The notes: a model not told the origin generated them from the letters alone. Counted from the stretch's first letter, positions 28,264 to 37,197 are shown. The stretch: 64,000 nt of DNA from Taibaiella sp041660405 (GCA_041660405.1 JBAZWL010000001.1:186001-250000), one strand, 5' to 3'. Translations and numbers: made by a program.

Positions 28264-29187
28264 CTACAGCCTTTTGCTACTGATGGCAATATCTCCTTTT
28301 ATATTCATTGGCATTTTCTGTCCCATTCCCGTCATCGTTCCTTTAATATCCTGTGTGGTTTTACCTGATATAATCTGACCCGATGAAATGTCTACATCCA
28401 TTGTCCCATCCTGCTTTCCGGTCATCTCCATTTCCATTCCGCCAGCGCTGGCGCCCATATTTGTTTTAGGAAGGGTCATCACTGACGTTAGCGCAATGGT
28501 AGCCTTATTGCCACTTACTGATTTAAGTGTGTATGTATTTTCTACATTTACCTTTATACCGGAAAACCCCATTTGAGATTTTTTGCTCCATGTTTCTCCA
28601 ACCTTAACCGTTTTACCGGGATAGATATCGAATGAGTTTTGCATCATAAGTTTTACCGCAGTATCGCTGAATTGGCTTGCAACGTCAGTGCTTGTGGCCT
28701 TATCTACCGAGCCAGCCAGTGAATTGATGAGGTCGCCCAAGCCTTCAACCTTCACAATCTCACCATTGGGTGCTACAGAAATGCTGAAAGATTTACCAAT
28801 AAGATTACCCATCATATTCATGTCGCTTTCACTCTTTTTCGGGTCCTTGGAATCAAACATAGTATTACCCATTGGCGAGGTCATATTCATTATAATATGG
28901 TCATAGGTAATAGACAGTTTTTTATTTCCGCTATCCTCTCCTGAATAAGCATAAACCATTTCCATAAGCATAGACTGGTTCATGCTCATGTTTTCGGTGT
29001 AGCTTATTTTTTGATCTATTTTGGTAGAATAAAGAAATTTATCTCCCGCCTTGAAGTTTAACTTTAAGTCTACAGCCTCGCCGTTTCCAGTGCTTTCTTT
29101 TTCAGGTCCGGATTTACAAGATGGTACGAAAATTCCTACTGCAACACAGGTCAATAATAGGAAAGCGATCTTTTTGAATGTATTCAT
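28264..29187 (-). CDS. DUF6263-like lipoprotein
   Basis: A lipoprotein signal (MNTFKKIAFLLLTCVAVGIFVPSC, lipobox cysteine near residue 24) leads a 307-residue beta-rich protein. LKLNFKAGDKFLYSTKIDQKISY, MNMSMNQSMLMEM and ISVAPNGEIVKVEGL are features I associate with the DUF6263 family found in Bacteroidota; the family has no assigned role. It is anchored on the periplasmic side of a membrane. It lies just downstream of the T6SS minus-strand operon, but 65 bp apart and without a recognisable functional link. Confidence 0.72.
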   Translation of the reverse strand: MNTFKKIAFLLLTCVAVGIFVPSCKSGPEKESTGNGEAVDLKLNFKAGDKFLYSTKIDQKISYTENMSMNQSMLMEMVYAYSGEDSGNKKLSITYDHIIMNMTSPMGNTMFDSKDPKKSESDMNMMGNLIGKSFSISVAPNGEIVKVEGLGDLINSLAGSVDKATSTDVASQFSDTAVKLMMQNSFDIYPGKTVKVGETWSKKSQMGFSGIKVNVENTYTLKSVSGNKATIALTSVMTLPKTNMGASAGGMEMEMTGKQDGTMDVDISSGQIISGKTTQDIKGTMTGMGQKMPMNIKGDIAISSKRL

Positions 29188-29252
29188 ATTTGTGTTTTAT
29201 ATGCGACAAAGTTACTTTTTTGAACAAGAACATCAAGTTCAATGCTTAACGT

Positions 29253-30323
29253 TTACTTGTATTCTACATCAAGCCTATAAATACAATTATTTCCTGTTTC
29301 CCTGTTAGCATGCACCGACTTGATTTTTCTTTTTCCACCCAGACCAAGCATACCTTTTTTACCCTTCAGTTCTTCGCTAAATAAGGTAAGGTTAGCATAG
29401 ATTTTTCCATTACCCCGTACTTTGGTATTCATGCCATCGCACATGTTTTTAGCAATATTTTCCAATGTTTCTTTTCCCTCAACTACATCCTGAAGCTGGT
29501 TCTTTAATATCGGGTCGGGAATCAATTCAAATTTCTTTTCGGCAGCTGCAGGAGCCTCTGCAGAACCGCCGCCTGCCTCTGGATTGGCACCGCCGCCAGT
29601 AGGTGGAGCCGGTAAAGGTAACGGAGGCAGTTCATCAACTGCAGCACCCTGAGCTCCAGCAGGATTCAACGAAACAACCACAGTTTTATGATAGGTCTTA
29701 GAATCATCGTTATCCAGTTTCAAGGTTACGATATAGGTTCCGGGGTCTGTAAAACTGTAAGATACTTTATTGCCGTTTTTAGGTGGGAATACAGCATTAC
29801 CTTCAATAGTCCATTCATAAGTTCCCGCTGTGGCTGTTGTTTGATAAATAGATAATTCACCTGCAGCTGCAAAGTCTTTTCCGATGATAGCATTAGGATC
29901 GGCAGCAGCCGATGCCGTTGTGTTACCCTCCGACATGGCAACCTGGCTGATATGCACATTAAGGGATTGCATACACTTACCATTGACTGTTGCAGTAACC
30001 AGGAAACTGCCTTCTTTAGTATAAGCATGTGTTATCTTTTCGCCCGTGCTTACCACTGTTCCATCTCCAAAGTCCCATTCAACTTTGTAAGCCTTTTTCA
30101 TGTTGGCTTTGAAAATGATGCTTTCGCCTACAAAATAATTATTGACAAACGGATGTTCCACAACGCCTTTAAGCGTTAAATTAATATCATAACAAGGCTC
30201 TGTAGTCGCAATCTTGAAACCAAAAAGCCCTACGGATGTTAATGCAGTGATCAGCAAAGTAAGCCATACTTTGTTGTCTATCCCCATCCTGGAACGTGTG
30301 TAGATACCGGATATTTTTTGCAT
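29253..30323 (-). CDS. PKD-domain membrane protein of the T6SS operon (TssP candidate)
   Basis: Start taken at the ATG at 30323, giving 356 residues. One membrane segment lies near the amino terminus (VWLTLLITALTSVGLFGF, about 19-36). Two PKD-like immunoglobulin folds follow: KVEWDFGDGTVVSTGEKITHAY (about 82-103) and YEWTIEGNAVFPPKNG...YSFTDPGTYIVTLKL. Then comes a proline/glycine/alanine-rich linker (about 225-262) and a carboxy-terminal OmpA-like or NTF2-like region. It is the last gene of the tssG-tssN-tssK-tssO operon, 50 bp after tssO. Subtype iii systems carry membrane-complex proteins TssN, TssO, TssP, TssQ and TssR, so TssP is the natural guess; this rests on order, not on a recognised motif. 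Confidence 0.6.
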   Translation of the reverse strand: MQKISGIYTRSRMGIDNKVWLTLLITALTSVGLFGFKIATTEPCYDINLTLKGVVEHPFVNNYFVGESIIFKANMKKAYKVEWDFGDGTVVSTGEKITHAYTKEGSFLVTATVNGKCMQSLNVHISQVAMSEGNTTASAAADPNAIIGKDFAAAGELSIYQTTATAGTYEWTIEGNAVFPPKNGNKVSYSFTDPGTYIVTLKLDNDDSKTYHKTVVVSLNPAGAQGAAVDELPPLPLPAPPTGGGANPEAGGGSAEAPAAAEKKFELIPDPILKNQLQDVVEGKETLENIAKNMCDGMNTKVRGNGKIYANLTLFSEELKGKKGMLGLGGKRKIKSVHANRETGNNCIYRLDVEYK

Positions 30324-30373
30324 GTTCAACTATATTTTAAATGGTGGGCTTGAAGGTGTTGATGATATGATGA

Positions 30374-30895
30374 TTAACGTTGCATACTCATGTTATACTG
30401 GGTGAGTAACTGAGTATATGTGTTTTTACAATCATCATATTTGGTCTTCCATTGTGCAAGCTGGGCTTCAAATTCGGCAGCTTGTGCATCTTTATCGCCA
30501 CCGGCTCTTATCCTTTTTTTATCATCTTTTATTTCGAAATAAGTTTTGATAATTTCCTGGTACAACCTTTTTTCTGACACAGAATCTTTATCCACCATAG
30601 CGGTCAGCTGCTGTAGTTTGGAATCTATCTGCCCATCAATAAGTTCCGCCTGAACGCCGGGCTTGTTTACAGAGTCCAGCAGGCCTTTGGCATCACGCAG
30701 CTGGGTAAAGAACATACTGCCAAAATCTCTTTCCTTTTCAATATTGGCAAGCTGCTCCTGCAATTTTTTATTTTGCTGAAAAGGAACCTGTATACCAAAA
30801 TATACAGATGCTACAATAATACCGGTGGTAATGATATATAAGATCAGAAATCTGGAAAATGCCTTTTTTCTTTCCGGGGAATTTAAAGGTGTCAT
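30374..30895 (-). CDS. tssO: T6SS membrane-complex protein TssO
   Basis: The 173-residue protein has one membrane segment near the start (FLILYIITTGIIVASVYFGI, about 16-35) followed by a periplasmic coiled coil (NKKLQEQLANIEKERDFG, and ELIDGQIDSKLQQL). Size, single anchor and position between tssK and the PKD gene fit TssO, a component specific to subtype iii systems of Bacteroidota that replace the TssJLM membrane complex. Spacing to tssK is 54 bp. Confidence 0.78.
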   Translation of the reverse strand: MTPLNSPERKKAFSRFLILYIITTGIIVASVYFGIQVPFQQNKKLQEQLANIEKERDFGSMFFTQLRDAKGLLDSVNKPGVQAELIDGQIDSKLQQLTAMVDKDSVSEKRLYQEIIKTYFEIKDDKKRIRAGGDKDAQAAEFEAQLAQWKTKYDDCKNTYTQLLTQYNMSMQR

Positions 30896-30949
30896 GAGTA
30901 TTGGAAATTAGAAATTAGAAATTATGGTTTGATCAGTTTATGAGTATTT

Positions 30950-32113
30950 TTAACCGAAAAATCTTCTCTTGGGTTTCTGATCAGTACTACTATTGGTGTT
31001 CTGATTTGTGTTCTGTTCTTCTTTTACAAAGATTCCGGACTCCTTACGTTTACCTATAAATTCAAGATTGCTCAATGATTCAAAAAGCTTTCCGGTAACT
31101 TTTGCAAAACGGATCACTGGAAGAATATTACTGTTGATATCATTATGCTCATAACGAAGACCGGCCAGGCCGCTTAGCATATTTTCAAGTTCGCCCTGGC
31201 TAAGTTCGCACCATTCACTAAGGTAGTTCATCAACTCCTCTTTGCCTGATCCTGTACGCAAGTCAATGGTATTTTTCATTACCCTGGCAAGGCTTATAAT
31301 GGTGCTAAACATTTTAGCCGGTGTTTCATAGATCAGGTTCCATCTCATATCAGTAATCGCTTGCCCGATAAACATCATGATACGATCGCAAAGAAACATG
31401 GCTAGTTCTGAAAGATCATTTTGCTGGCTTTTGCGAAAGATCTTTTGTACAATTTGGGAACAACGCAATTCAAGCCCGGCAAGGAATTGATCCAACTCAC
31501 CGTGTAGCCCCATTAGATCCGCTGAAGCATTTACAGCGATGCAAGGTGGTATATATTCATCCTCTACTCTTATATTATTGCCATTCACACTTACCTTACC
31601 AATAACTAATGCGAAAGGATTGAGTGCATATTGCGGATACTGACTTTCACTGACTACATGTAACTTATAATCTGCCTGTACGTAAGGAAACCTCGGAGGG
31701 TTTTCATTGGAATCAGGATTCCCGGAAGGCTTTCTGTCAAAAGGATGCACGGTAATAACCACCCAGTAAACGGACTCACTGCTGGAAGGTGAAAATTGGA
31801 AGGATGTAGTGAGCGCTGCTTCTGAAGCGGATAAGCCCGGATAAGCAATGCGTACACCGCCAGGCGTTACAGCCTGCAATCCTATTACGGTTGCCTTCAA
31901 CGTATTCTGATTGTCCAAAGCAATTTTGACATTATAGCTTTCCTCACCTGCAGCAGAGGCTGGTAGTACACCATAGCGAATGGCCGAGAGCCCAAGCGTT
32001 GCTATATCACTCATAGCATCCTGTGCAGCATTATCCTGCGCTATAAAGTGATCTTTGTTGATCTTCATTCCATCCATCCAATTGACGGAATAATATTTTC
32101 TCTGGCTTCTCAT
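30950..32113 (-). CDS. tssK: T6SS baseplate protein TssK
   Basis: The 387-residue protein opens RKYYSVNWMDGMKINKDHFIAQDNAAQDAM, matching the TssK pattern of a tryptophan-x-x-glycine-methionine segment followed by an HF motif. A beta-sandwich shoulder (about 60-190) and a helical carboxy-terminal part (IVQKIFRKSQQNDLSELAMFLCDRIMM) follow, as in TssK trimers that link baseplate wedges to the membrane complex. It lies 36 bp after tssN. Length is somewhat shorter than proteobacterial TssK (about 445), as usual in Bacteroidota. Confidence 0.82.
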   Translation of the reverse strand: MRSQRKYYSVNWMDGMKINKDHFIAQDNAAQDAMSDIATLGLSAIRYGVLPASAAGEESYNVKIALDNQNTLKATVIGLQAVTPGGVRIAYPGLSASEAALTTSFQFSPSSSESVYWVVITVHPFDRKPSGNPDSNENPPRFPYVQADYKLHVVSESQYPQYALNPFALVIGKVSVNGNNIRVEDEYIPPCIAVNASADLMGLHGELDQFLAGLELRCSQIVQKIFRKSQQNDLSELAMFLCDRIMMFIGQAITDMRWNLIYETPAKMFSTIISLARVMKNTIDLRTGSGKEELMNYLSEWCELSQGELENMLSGLAGLRYEHNDINSNILPVIRFAKVTGKLFESLSNLEFIGKRKESGIFVKEEQNTNQNTNSSTDQKPKRRFFG

Positions 32114-32149
32114 AGTATAATGGCTGATATGCTGATAGAAATGGGTTTA

Positions 32150-33025
32150 CTACAAGTCTGTAATATCGGTACGCGTTACACGTTCACAAATGATCACTGT
32201 ATTTTCTCTTATTCCTGTATCATGTATTGTTTTGTTGGCATCCAATATTCTCGAACGTTGATACCACTTAGCCTTTGTTCGGAAATACCATTCCTGGGCC
32301 TTCCCTTCACCATCCATAAACTGGATAGGTGTTTCACTTTGCAATTCGTTATAATCATTAATAAAATGATAATACAGATCTCCAAGCAACATGCCCTCCG
32401 GCGCTTTAGCTCTGAAGTATGTCCGTTGATTATCTGTTTCTTTTTTCCCGATTTCAAAGCCAATTACATAAAGCTTTTCGCCTTCTTTTTCATCAGGCAA
32501 ATCCAACGAGGTGGATGGATATTTCCATCCTGTAAAAGAAGTGGCCGGTATATCGTAAGCTGCAATAAAAGTATTGTTCAACAAGAAGGGTACAAAGAAA
32601 AAGAGCAAGCTTAGTAGCATAGGATAAAAGAGGAAAGATTTATCCTTTAAAAAATATTGCAGTGCAGCAAATGCTGCAATGCTGAACAATACTATGGTAA
32701 CAGCAAAAAGTAATTCAGCATAAAATAGTTTAGTCTTGGTTTCTTTGGGATGGCTAAAAAATTTCTTGTGGGTTATGGCCAGATGAACTAATCCGAATAG
32801 AAAGTATACACCCGACATGATCCAGAAAACAAGAAATAGATTATTGCTGATAAAGGTAGTGCCAAATGCCACGCCTGATGAAATAATAGAAGAAAGTCCA
32901 CCGTATAATAAAGGCTTTTTTCCTTGTGCCGAAAAGCTTGCTGCATAATATTTAATCATGGCAAATAAAGCAAACGATCCCAGAAGGAAGGGGGCAAAAT
33001 ATAAAATAAATGATTTAAGCGCCAT
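32150..33025 (-). CDS. tssN: T6SS membrane protein TssN
   Basis: The 291-residue protein has about six membrane segments in its first 180 residues (for instance FILYFAPFLLGSFALFAMI and NLFLVFWIMSGVYFLFGLVHL), then a cytosolic carboxy-terminal domain (about 185-291) ending WYQRSRILDANKTIHDTGIRE. This architecture is the subtype iii-specific TssN, the polytopic part of the membrane complex. Its gene follows tssG by 26 bp and precedes tssK by 36 bp. Confidence 0.82.
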   Translation of the reverse strand: MALKSFILYFAPFLLGSFALFAMIKYYAASFSAQGKKPLLYGGLSSIISSGVAFGTTFISNNLFLVFWIMSGVYFLFGLVHLAITHKKFFSHPKETKTKLFYAELLFAVTIVLFSIAAFAALQYFLKDKSFLFYPMLLSLLFFFVPFLLNNTFIAAYDIPATSFTGWKYPSTSLDLPDEKEGEKLYVIGFEIGKKETDNQRTYFRAKAPEGMLLGDLYYHFINDYNELQSETPIQFMDGEGKAQEWYFRTKAKWYQRSRILDANKTIHDTGIRENTVIICERVTRTDITDL

Positions 33026-33051
33026 GGTGGTTTTGTTATTTCAAAACAGAG

Positions 33052-33957
33052 TTATAGGTAAAAGCCGTATCCGAGTATGGGTTCAGGTTGTTCCGCTGCT
33101 ATAGTTTCTTCACAATGATATTCAAATTGAGCTTCTGCATTAAGAGGAATAAATAGTTCTTCAAATCGTTGCAGTAATTTTCCGTAAGGCTTTTGAGGTG
33201 TGTACCATTCCGTTTCATGTGCCGCAAGACTGCTTATCGTAAACACCCATTGAACGTAGGGTTCTGCAAAACGGTTGCCACATACGGTGTCCATACTTAA
33301 CGTAACATTTTCACCAAGCATAAACCCAGTTTCATCATCTTGTTGTTCTTCCACAATGCGCTCTTCTACCTGCACAGGTTTTGCCAGTATCATCGATAGT
33401 GCTTTTGCTGTAAGCTGCATGTCGCCTTTAATCTGCCTGATCCAGGGCATAATCAATACCAGAACAGAAGCGGGCTTTTTAGGCAATGATTGATCAATAT
33501 TCCAGAAGCGATAAAAATCAGATTCCAGGTTACCGTTCAGGATTCCGTATTGTAGTTTTCGTTCTCCTTCCTCCACCATCACCGCATATCGAAAAAACTC
33601 CTGCTCTATCGGTTGAAAGAATTTGCGCGCTTGTCTTTCTTCTTCCCGATAGCGGCGATACTCTCCCACCATACCTTTCAGGCCTGCCGTGTTACTTCCT
33701 CCGCGTGTCTGATGAAAAAGCCCTTCCGGTAATTTATCATATATGCCATCTCTGTTGATCTCAATAATTACCTGCTCACTGCCATCTTTTGCATGCTCTG
33801 CAATTTCAATATCGTTGCGATAACTTTTACGAAAAGATCCCGAATGTTTAATAATAAGATCATCAAATGAAACACCATTTGCCATCAGTTCAGCACACAA
33901 AGCTTCTGCCTTCAGCAGGAAATATTTTTGTATGTTGAGGGTCGTTTCGGTTGGCAT
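33052..33957 (-). CDS. tssG: T6SS baseplate protein, TssG-like
   Basis: The 301-residue protein is the first gene of the minus-strand T6SS operon. Segments ELMANGVSFDDLIIKHSGSFRKS, YDKLPEGLFHQ and ARKFFQPIEQEFFRYAV look like the divergent Bacteroidota TssG/TssF baseplate-wedge family; the length fits TssG (about 300) rather than TssF (about 600). TssF itself is not seen in the window. The assignment is based on resemblance plus operon position. Confidence 0.62.
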   Translation of the reverse strand: MPTETTLNIQKYFLLKAEALCAELMANGVSFDDLIIKHSGSFRKSYRNDIEIAEHAKDGSEQVIIEINRDGIYDKLPEGLFHQTRGGSNTAGLKGMVGEYRRYREEERQARKFFQPIEQEFFRYAVMVEEGERKLQYGILNGNLESDFYRFWNIDQSLPKKPASVLVLIMPWIRQIKGDMQLTAKALSMILAKPVQVEERIVEEQQDDETGFMLGENVTLSMDTVCGNRFAEPYVQWVFTISSLAAHETEWYTPQKPYGKLLQRFEELFIPLNAEAQFEYHCEETIAAEQPEPILGYGFYL

Positions 33958-34005
33958 AACAGCAGGTAAATCTACTAATTAACAGGTGGCTTTTTCTTTA
34001 TCTGA

Positions 34006-34013
34006 CAAAAGTA
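34006..34013 (-). promoter_or_regulatory. Candidate -7 box of the minus-strand T6SS operon
   Basis: CAAAAGTA on the plus strand reads TACTTTTG on the minus strand, identical to the -7 box of the divergent hcp promoter. It lies 48 bp before the tssG start. The ACGT pair at 34037-34050 lies 23 bp upstream of it; no -33 TTG is visible. Confidence 0.5.
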
Positions 34014-34033
34014 TATAAAAGATCTTTCCTAAA

Positions 34034-34053
34034 AATACGTATTAAAACGTATT
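34034..34053. promoter_or_regulatory. Candidate operator ACGT-N6-ACGT between divergent T6SS promoters
   Basis: AATACGTATT (34034-34043, a perfect palindrome) is followed by AAAACGTATT (34044-34053), so ACGTATT repeats with a 10-bp period. The ACGT pair lies 23 bp from the minus-strand -7 box and 24 bp from the plus-strand -7 box. The same pair and spacing recur before tssB at 40552-40565, suggesting a shared activator or repressor. Confidence 0.5.
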
Positions 34054-34082
34054 GTTTGCTGTATAGCAAGCTTCTACTTTTG
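34052..34082 (+). promoter_or_regulatory. Promoter of hcp (tssD)
   Basis: TTG at 34052-34054, a 20-bp spacer and TACTTTTG at 34075-34082 fit the Bacteroidota promoter. The ATG of hcp is 41 bp downstream. Confidence 0.65.
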
Positions 34083-34123
34083 CTATAACAATTTTATTTA
34101 TTTAACCGAAAAAATTTAAAACC

Positions 34124-34510
34124 ATGAGCTTCAAAGCAAAACTCAGCGTAGCTGGTAAAGACTACAATGTATTACAGGCTAGTTATGATCTTCACCAGGA
34201 AGTAGATTCCACAGGTCGTCCATCATCTATAACCCGTGGGGGTAAAATTTATGTAACCGTTGAAAGTACCCAGGAAACAGATTTGTTCGAGTGGATGTGT
34301 AATAACTTTGAACGCAAAGATGGTAGTATTGTTTTTCTGAAAAGAGATTCCGACGCTACTATGAAAGAGCTGAAGTTCAAGGAAGGTTACCTGATCAAAT
34401 TTGAAGAAGTATATGCTTCTGACAACAAAAATCCGATGATCGTAAGCTTCGGTATTTCTGCCAAAGAAATTTCGATGGGTAATGGTACGCACACCAATGA
34501 ATGGGTTTAA
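34124..34510 (+). CDS. tssD: T6SS inner-tube protein Hcp (TssD)
   Basis: The 128-residue protein (MSFKAKLSVAGKDYNVLQASYDLHQEVDSTGRPSS) is a typical Bacteroidota Hcp: a beta-barrel ring protein with STGRPSSITRGGKIYVTVES early and EEVYASDNKNPMIVSFGISAKEISMG at the end. Hcp hexamers stack to form the tube that is fired with VgrG and PAAR at the tip. It is the first plus-strand gene after the divergent promoters. A stem structure separates it from vgrG. A second Hcp is encoded at 41143. Confidence 0.92.
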   Translation: MSFKAKLSVAGKDYNVLQASYDLHQEVDSTGRPSSITRGGKIYVTVESTQETDLFEWMCNNFERKDGSIVFLKRDSDATMKELKFKEGYLIKFEEVYASDNKNPMIVSFGISAKEISMGNGTHTNEWV

Positions 34511-34540
34511 TTATGTTATCCGCATTTTCCGTAATGGGCT

Positions 34541-34596
34541 GCACAGCATAATTATAAGTCGAAAAATGCTGTGCGCCTCTCCGGGAAAAATTTCCC
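34541..34596 (+). other. Two RNA hairpins between hcp and vgrG
   Basis: GCACAGCAT (34541-34549) pairs with ATGCTGTGC (34566-34574), and GGGA/TCCC around 34583-34596 form a second small stem. There is no T-tract after them, so they look less like a terminator than like a stabilising or processing element that could keep hcp mRNA abundant relative to vgrG. Confidence 0.45.
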
Positions 34597-34624
34597 TTCC
34601 TTATCCAACCTAAAAGACTAAGCC

Positions 34625-36517
34625 ATGAGCGAGCCCGGTACTCTAGCTAATATATCTATCAATATTGAAGGAGTAGGAAACCCTGTCTCTTTCTCAGCTC
34701 TTATTATCAATCAGCAGCTGGCTGATGTAAATGATTTTTCATTCAACTGGCGGCAGGACGCGGGAACAGCCACACTAGCAGGTTACGTGGCCTTTAACCG
34801 CAATCATCTGGGAGTTGAAGTGACCATAAATATTAATAACGATTTCACATTCAAAGGGCTCATTTATTCCATTAATTGTGTAGAACAAGACTCTAATGGA
34901 ATTACCTATGAGATAGCGGGTAAAGGTTTGTTTGTAAAACTAGCCGAAATCCCCGAATCCAATTCTTTTTACCAAAAGGATATGAGGCATATCTTCAATG
35001 CTCTCAACATTACTTCCGGAACAACGTTACAGTTGAATCCACGTAATACCGGCAATCTGTTTTATACAGTTCAGTATAATCAGTCTGCTTTCGACTTTTA
35101 TAAAATGACAGCTGCACGCTATGGCGAGTGGATTTATTATAACGGACAGGAAATGGTACTGGGCACACCATCAGGAGCTGCCCTGGATATTTCCGATACC
35201 GAAATCGATAACCTTACTTTCCGCTCAAGAGTAGATCAATCACCTGTAAATGCGATAGGTTACGATGCTTACAGAGGTGAAGTAATACAAAGTTCCGAAC
35301 AGGCTTCACAGCCGGGGGGTACAGGTTTTATAGCAACTAATATGCAAGCAGGCAATGCTATTCAATCAGCTTCCAGCTATGCTCAATATGCTTTTATTGG
35401 TGCACCTACAGAAAGCCTGCTTTCTTCCCAAAGCCTGTTGCAGCAGCAAGGCAGAGCAGCGGCTTCTGTAGTTGTAACAGGCAGTACGTTTAACAGCAGG
35501 CTTAAGCTTGCCGGCAAAATTAACCTGACCGATAACCAAGGCAATAGCTTTGGAGAATATATCATTACAGAGCTTCATCATTATGCCGCTGCTCCGGATA
35601 ATTATCAAAATTATTTTTCTGCGGTTCCTACTGAGGTTGAAGCACCACCTTATACTAATCCACAGCTGCATACGCACTGCCCTGCACAAATGGCAAAGGT
35701 CGTGAACAACGAAGATGAGGACGGACAAGATAGAGTAAAAGTTCATTTCCCATGGCAAGCCAATAGTGAAACATCGCCCTGGCTTAAAGTAGTGGTACCA
35801 CATGCAGGGCAAGGTTATGGATTCCGGTTTTTACCAGAGGTAGACGATGTGGTTTATGTGGACTTTCTGAATAATGATCCGGAACTCCCCTTTGTGATGG
35901 GCAGTGTTTATACCGATAACAGAAGATCTGATGCAACGCATGAAGGGAATCATGAAAAAATTATTGGCACGCGAAGCGGAAGAAGACTGGAAATAAATGA
36001 TGACAGGGGTATATTAAAACTTACCGACACGCTTAACAACGAGCATCCGAATAATATTATTGCAATACTCAATAAAGATGGTAATGTTTCTGCTACCATG
36101 CAGTCGTTTAAAGGTAACGCAGATGCATCTGTAATAACTGCAGACTCTGAAAGGGGATGCATGATTTCAGTAATGAAAGGAGATGTAAGTGTGCTGTATG
36201 TTGAAATAGATGCACAGAATGATAAGATAAAAATTTACAGCCAGGGAGAAATTGAAATTGCTGCTGATCGCGATCTGATTTTGAGCGGAGCTAATGTAAA
36301 AATTACAGCCCAACAGGAAGTAAGCATAGAAGGTAACAGTGCCGCGAAAATTACAAGCCCACAAACCGAAATAGAAGGTACCGGGGTATTGAAATTAAAA
36401 GGTGCACAGGTTGAGCTGAAAGGAGATGCACAGGCCAGTGTGGACGGTGGTGGTATGCTCGAACTTAAGGCCAGTGGTATTGCTTCGTTGCAAGGATCTT
36501 TGGTAAAAATTAATTAA
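34625..36517 (+). CDS. tssI: T6SS spike protein VgrG (TssI)
   Basis: The 630-residue protein has the gp27/gp5-like layout: a gp27-like region (about 1-370; GYDAYRGEVIQSSEQ is within it), an OB-fold (HCPAQMAKVVNNEDEDGQDRVKVHFPW, about 352-378, and VVPHAGQGYGFRFLPEVDDVVYVDF) and a repetitive beta-helical needle at the carboxy end (VKITAQQEVSIEGNSAAKI and similar). There is no extra carboxy-terminal toxin domain, so effectors must be separate. PAAR follows 13 bp downstream and sharpens the tip. Confidence 0.93.
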   Translation: MSEPGTLANISINIEGVGNPVSFSALIINQQLADVNDFSFNWRQDAGTATLAGYVAFNRNHLGVEVTININNDFTFKGLIYSINCVEQDSNGITYEIAGKGLFVKLAEIPESNSFYQKDMRHIFNALNITSGTTLQLNPRNTGNLFYTVQYNQSAFDFYKMTAARYGEWIYYNGQEMVLGTPSGAALDISDTEIDNLTFRSRVDQSPVNAIGYDAYRGEVIQSSEQASQPGGTGFIATNMQAGNAIQSASSYAQYAFIGAPTESLLSSQSLLQQQGRAAASVVVTGSTFNSRLKLAGKINLTDNQGNSFGEYIITELHHYAAAPDNYQNYFSAVPTEVEAPPYTNPQLHTHCPAQMAKVVNNEDEDGQDRVKVHFPWQANSETSPWLKVVVPHAGQGYGFRFLPEVDDVVYVDFLNNDPELPFVMGSVYTDNRRSDATHEGNHEKIIGTRSGRRLEINDDRGILKLTDTLNNEHPNNIIAILNKDGNVSATMQSFKGNADASVITADSERGCMISVMKGDVSVLYVEIDAQNDKIKIYSQGEIEIAADRDLILSGANVKITAQQEVSIEGNSAAKITSPQTEIEGTGVLKLKGAQVELKGDAQASVDGGGMLELKASGIASLQGSLVKIN

Positions 36518-36530
36518 TAAAAACTTAATC

Positions 36531-36827
36531 ATGAGCAAGCCCGCAGCACGAGTTAGCGATATGCATGTATGCCCTATGGTAACCGTATTAGTACCGCATG
36601 TTGGCGGTCCGGTAATGCCTCCGGGTACACCCACAGTGCTTATAGCCGGGCTGCCTGCCGTAGGCATGGGTGATATGTTTGTCTGCACCGGGCCTCCTGA
36701 TGTAATTGTAGGTATGTGTTCTGCTACTGTTCTTATTGGTGGTAAACCGGCTGCAACCATGGGGTCAATGACTGCTCATGGAGGCAGTATTATTTTAGGA
36801 GCACCAACGGTGTTGATCGGTGGCTGA
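36531..36827 (+). CDS. PAAR-domain T6SS spike tip protein
   Basis: The 98-residue protein is a stand-alone PAAR repeat protein: ARVSDMHVCPMV, PVMPPGTPTVLIAGLPAVGMGDMFVCTGPPD and AATMGSMTAHGGSIILGAPTVLIGG give the proline-alanine-alanine-arginine-like turns and the histidine/cysteine residues that bind zinc at the tip. It caps VgrG and often recruits an effector; the downstream genes are candidates. The 36853 gene begins 25 bp later. Confidence 0.92.
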   Translation: MSKPAARVSDMHVCPMVTVLVPHVGGPVMPPGTPTVLIAGLPAVGMGDMFVCTGPPDVIVGMCSATVLIGGKPAATMGSMTAHGGSIILGAPTVLIGG

Positions 36828-36852
36828 TTTTCTATTTATTAAAACTCTTGTT

Positions 36853-37191
36853 ATGGATAAAACTTTACTCGATGAACTTTACCTCAAAGCTCAGGAAATA
36901 GCAAAGGAAACTGCAGATAAATTGATGCAATATCATAAAAGTGTTGCTGAGATTTATTACGGAAGCCATCCTATGTCCATAAACGTGGAAGAAATAAAAG
37001 GTGATGACCAGGAAAAATTAAAGGAGATAACTGAAAAGTTTAATCAATACCAGGAACAAGCTATAGCCAAAGCAGAGTATGCCCCTGCTGACAAAATGAA
37101 ACTGGCCGATGAGATGGAACAGATTATTAAAGAGGGAAACGAAAAAATCCGGAAGCTGTACGACGATGCATTAAACGACGAGAGTAAATAA
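36853..37191 (+). CDS. Small helical protein between PAAR and effector candidate
   Basis: From the ATG at 36853 the product is 112 residues, almost wholly helical and charged (LYLKAQEIAKETADKLMQYH; ADEMEQIIKEGNEKIRKLYDD), with no signal peptide, cysteine pattern or known motif. It lies between PAAR and the caspase-like effector candidate, six bases before the latter, so it may be an effector chaperone/adaptor or an immunity protein. None of these is shown by sequence. An in-frame GTG inside the PAAR gene is a less likely start. Confidence 0.55.
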   Translation: MDKTLLDELYLKAQEIAKETADKLMQYHKSVAEIYYGSHPMSINVEEIKGDDQEKLKEITEKFNQYQEQAIAKAEYAPADKMKLADEMEQIIKEGNEKIRKLYDDALNDESK

Positions 37192-37197
37192 ACGACT

